A DNA stretch of 5,424 nt from Syntrophomonadaceae bacterium. Its GTDB lineage: Bacteria; Bacillota; Dethiobacteria; DTU022; UBA8154. A program made the translations under genes and the position numbers. Each line of letters starts with the position of its first letter. Position 1 is the first letter of the stretch. The stretch is taken from positions 1 to 5,424 of the forward strand of contig PWWY01000033.1 of NCBI GenBank assembly GCA_003561325.1, written 5' to 3'. Below the pieces are notes generated by a model, which was not told the DNA's origin, searched no databases, and saw only the letters and a list, made by a program, of their open reading frames with translations. Of the stretch, positions 4,247 to 5,424 are shown in pieces.

Positions 4247-5424
4247 TTGGATGTCAAGGAGATGAAGTCACAACCATTGGACCTGCTGGAGCAGCAAAAC
4301 CCTTTTACCATCGCGCAACGGCAGTGTGATCAGTGTGCCCTTTACCTGGAATTGGATCCAGGAATCCACCAGATACTCCGGGTTCCCCGGCGCGAGATCC
4401 ACATCAATATTCCTGTTCGGATGGACGATGGTTCCACGAAAGTATTTCAGGGTTTCCGGGTGATACACAATGATGTCCTGGGTCCGGCCAAGGGGGGGAT
4501 TCGTTTCCATCCCCATGAAACCATTGACACGGTGCGGGCTCTCGCCGCCTGGATGACCTGGAAGTGTTCCTTGCTCGACCTGCCGCTGGGCGGCGGTAAG
4601 GGTGGGGTTGTGTGCAACCCCAAGGAGATGTCCCAGGGGGAACTTGAACGGTTGAGCCGGGGGTATGTTGCCCAGCTCTGGGAATTTATCGGACCGGAAA
4701 AAGATATTCCGGCACCTGATGTTTACACCAATCCCCAGATCATGGCCTGGATGATGGATGAATACTCCAAGATCGTCGGCCGCAATCAGTTCGGCGTGAT
4801 TACCGGTAAGCCCCCGTTGATCGGTGGCTCCCTCGGGCGAGGAGATGCTACGGCTAGAGGCGGTATCTTTGTCCTGCGAGAAGCGGCCAGGATACGCGGT
4901 ATGAATCTCCAGGAAGCTTCTGTGGCCGTCCAGGGTTATGGAAATGCCGGTTACCATGCAGCCCAGCTGGCTGTTGAACTGCTGGGATGTAAGATTGTCG
5001 CGATCAGCGACAGTTCGGGCGCAATCTTGCATGAACGCGGGCTGGACCCGCAGGAAGTACATGTATATAAAGCCAAGACCGGCTCTGTGGTGGGTTATCC
5101 TGGGGCACAAAGTATTTCCAGCGACGCCCTTTTTGAACTCGATGTCGATGTACTCTTTCCCTGTGCCCTGGAAAATGCGATTACGGAAAAGAATGCACCA
5201 TCGATCAAAGCCTCCATTATCGCCGAGTTTTCCAATGGCCCGACAACGCCTGAAGCCGACGAGATTCTCTATGAAAAAGGGGTGCATGTTCTTCCTGACT
5301 TTTTATGCAATGCCGGCGGTGTGACGGTTTCATATTTTGAAATGGTGCAGAATTATAACCTCCTTTACTGGGAACTGGAAGAAATTCATGCACGCCTGGA
5401 CCGCAAAATGACCAGGGCATATGA
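4247..5424 (+). CDS. gdhA: Glu/Leu/Phe/Val-type dehydrogenase, most likely glutamate dehydrogenase (3' end beyond window)
   Basis: About 392 residues are present with no stop. Hexameric GDHs are usually 410-430 residues, so perhaps 20-40 are missing at the right edge. The enzyme reversibly converts glutamate plus NAD(P)+ to 2-oxoglutarate, ammonia and NAD(P)H in the cytoplasm. Counting from the TTG start, the substrate-binding domain carries KGGIRF (K82), K106, the active-site signature LPLGGGKGG (catalytic K118) and PAPD (D158). The spacings 82-106-118-158 equal those of the Clostridium symbiosum enzyme (K89, K113, K125, D165). [13 protein letters not shown] (186-198) leads into the nucleotide-binding domain with the dinucleotide motif GYGNAG (230-235) and an acidic D255 after the second strand, which favours [14 protein letters not shown] (355-365) holds the glutamate-binding serine S362. 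The gene has its own consensus promoter and lies downstream of an IclR-type regulator. Variants from the common pattern are DATARGG after SLGRG and M366 where W is usual. Leucine or other amino-acid specificity is not excluded. Confidence 0.93.
   Translation, partial: MDVKEMKSQPLDLLEQQNPFTIAQRQCDQCALYLELDPGIHQILRVPRREIHINIPVRMDDGSTKVFQGFRVIHNDVLGPAKGGIRFHPHETIDTVRALAAWMTWKCSLLDLPLGGGKGGVVCNPKEMSQGELERLSRGYVAQLWEFIGPEKDIPAPDVYTNPQIMAWMMDEYSKIVGRNQFGVITGKPPLIGGSLGRGDATARGGIFVLREAARIRGMNLQEASVAVQGYGNAGYHAAQLAVELLGCKIVAISDSSGAILHERGLDPQEVHVYKAKTGSVVGYPGAQSISSDALFELDVDVLFPCALENAITEKNAPSIKASIIAEFSNGPTTPEADEILYEKGVHVLPDFLCNAGGVTVSYFEMVQNYNLLYWELEEIHARLDRKMTRAY

Noticed and set aside
4268..5287. A 339-codon open frame on the - strand, antisense to the dehydrogenase
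   Set aside because: It lies wholly inside the dehydrogenase gene, whose + strand frame has complete family motifs. The antisense translation shows no recognisable domain. Long antisense frames are common opposite GC-rich third-position coding sequence.

Overview
The window looks like chromosomal DNA from a low-to-mid GC, Gram-positive-type bacterium, most likely a spore-forming clostridial Firmicute of the Peptococcaceae/Desulfotomaculum kind. The evidence is: strong AGGAGG-type ribosome binding sites with GTG and TTG starts; consensus sigma-A promoters; short GC-rich hairpin terminators followed by T-runs; an exported copper-amine-oxidase-type stalk protein; an ECF sigma factor paired with a membrane protein ending in a DUF4367-like domain; and a clostridial-type glutamate dehydrogenase. 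The lineage is inferred from gene content and style only. No mobile element, CRISPR array, tRNA or rRNA was seen.

Layout. Positions 1-62 hold the terminator of a + strand gene that ends before the window. Positions 183-1034 (+) encode a secreted protein with a stalk domain followed by a PrcB-like C-terminal domain. It ends at a strong terminator (1078-1117) and is convergent with a - strand pair: an ECF sigma factor (2847 down to 2320), then a single-pass membrane protein (2253 down to 1180) that is probably its anti-sigma factor or sensor. The sigma mRNA is predicted to start with a stable hairpin (2888-2920). The divergent region 2848-3099 also holds a good sigma-A promoter for an IclR-family regulator (3100-3912, +), followed by its own terminator (3994-4020). 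The 334-base gap 3913-4246 contains that terminator, an odd inverted repeat with a T-run (4040-4095), a perfect consensus promoter (4127-4155) and a repeat-rich leader. Positions 4247-5424 encode a glutamate dehydrogenase that runs off the right edge, with about 392 residues present and the C-terminus missing.

How the parts may work together. The sigma factor and the membrane protein look like a surface-sensing transcription switch. The IclR regulator and the dehydrogenase are separate transcription units, but both carry similar GAAA/TTTC-type sequence just downstream of their promoters. A reasonable hypothesis is that the IclR protein controls itself and the dehydrogenase, linking amino-acid oxidation to a small-molecule effector. 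Most of the window is ordinary. The points most worth checking are the shared operator-like motif, the 5'-terminal hairpin of the sigma mRNA and the domain fusion in the first gene.
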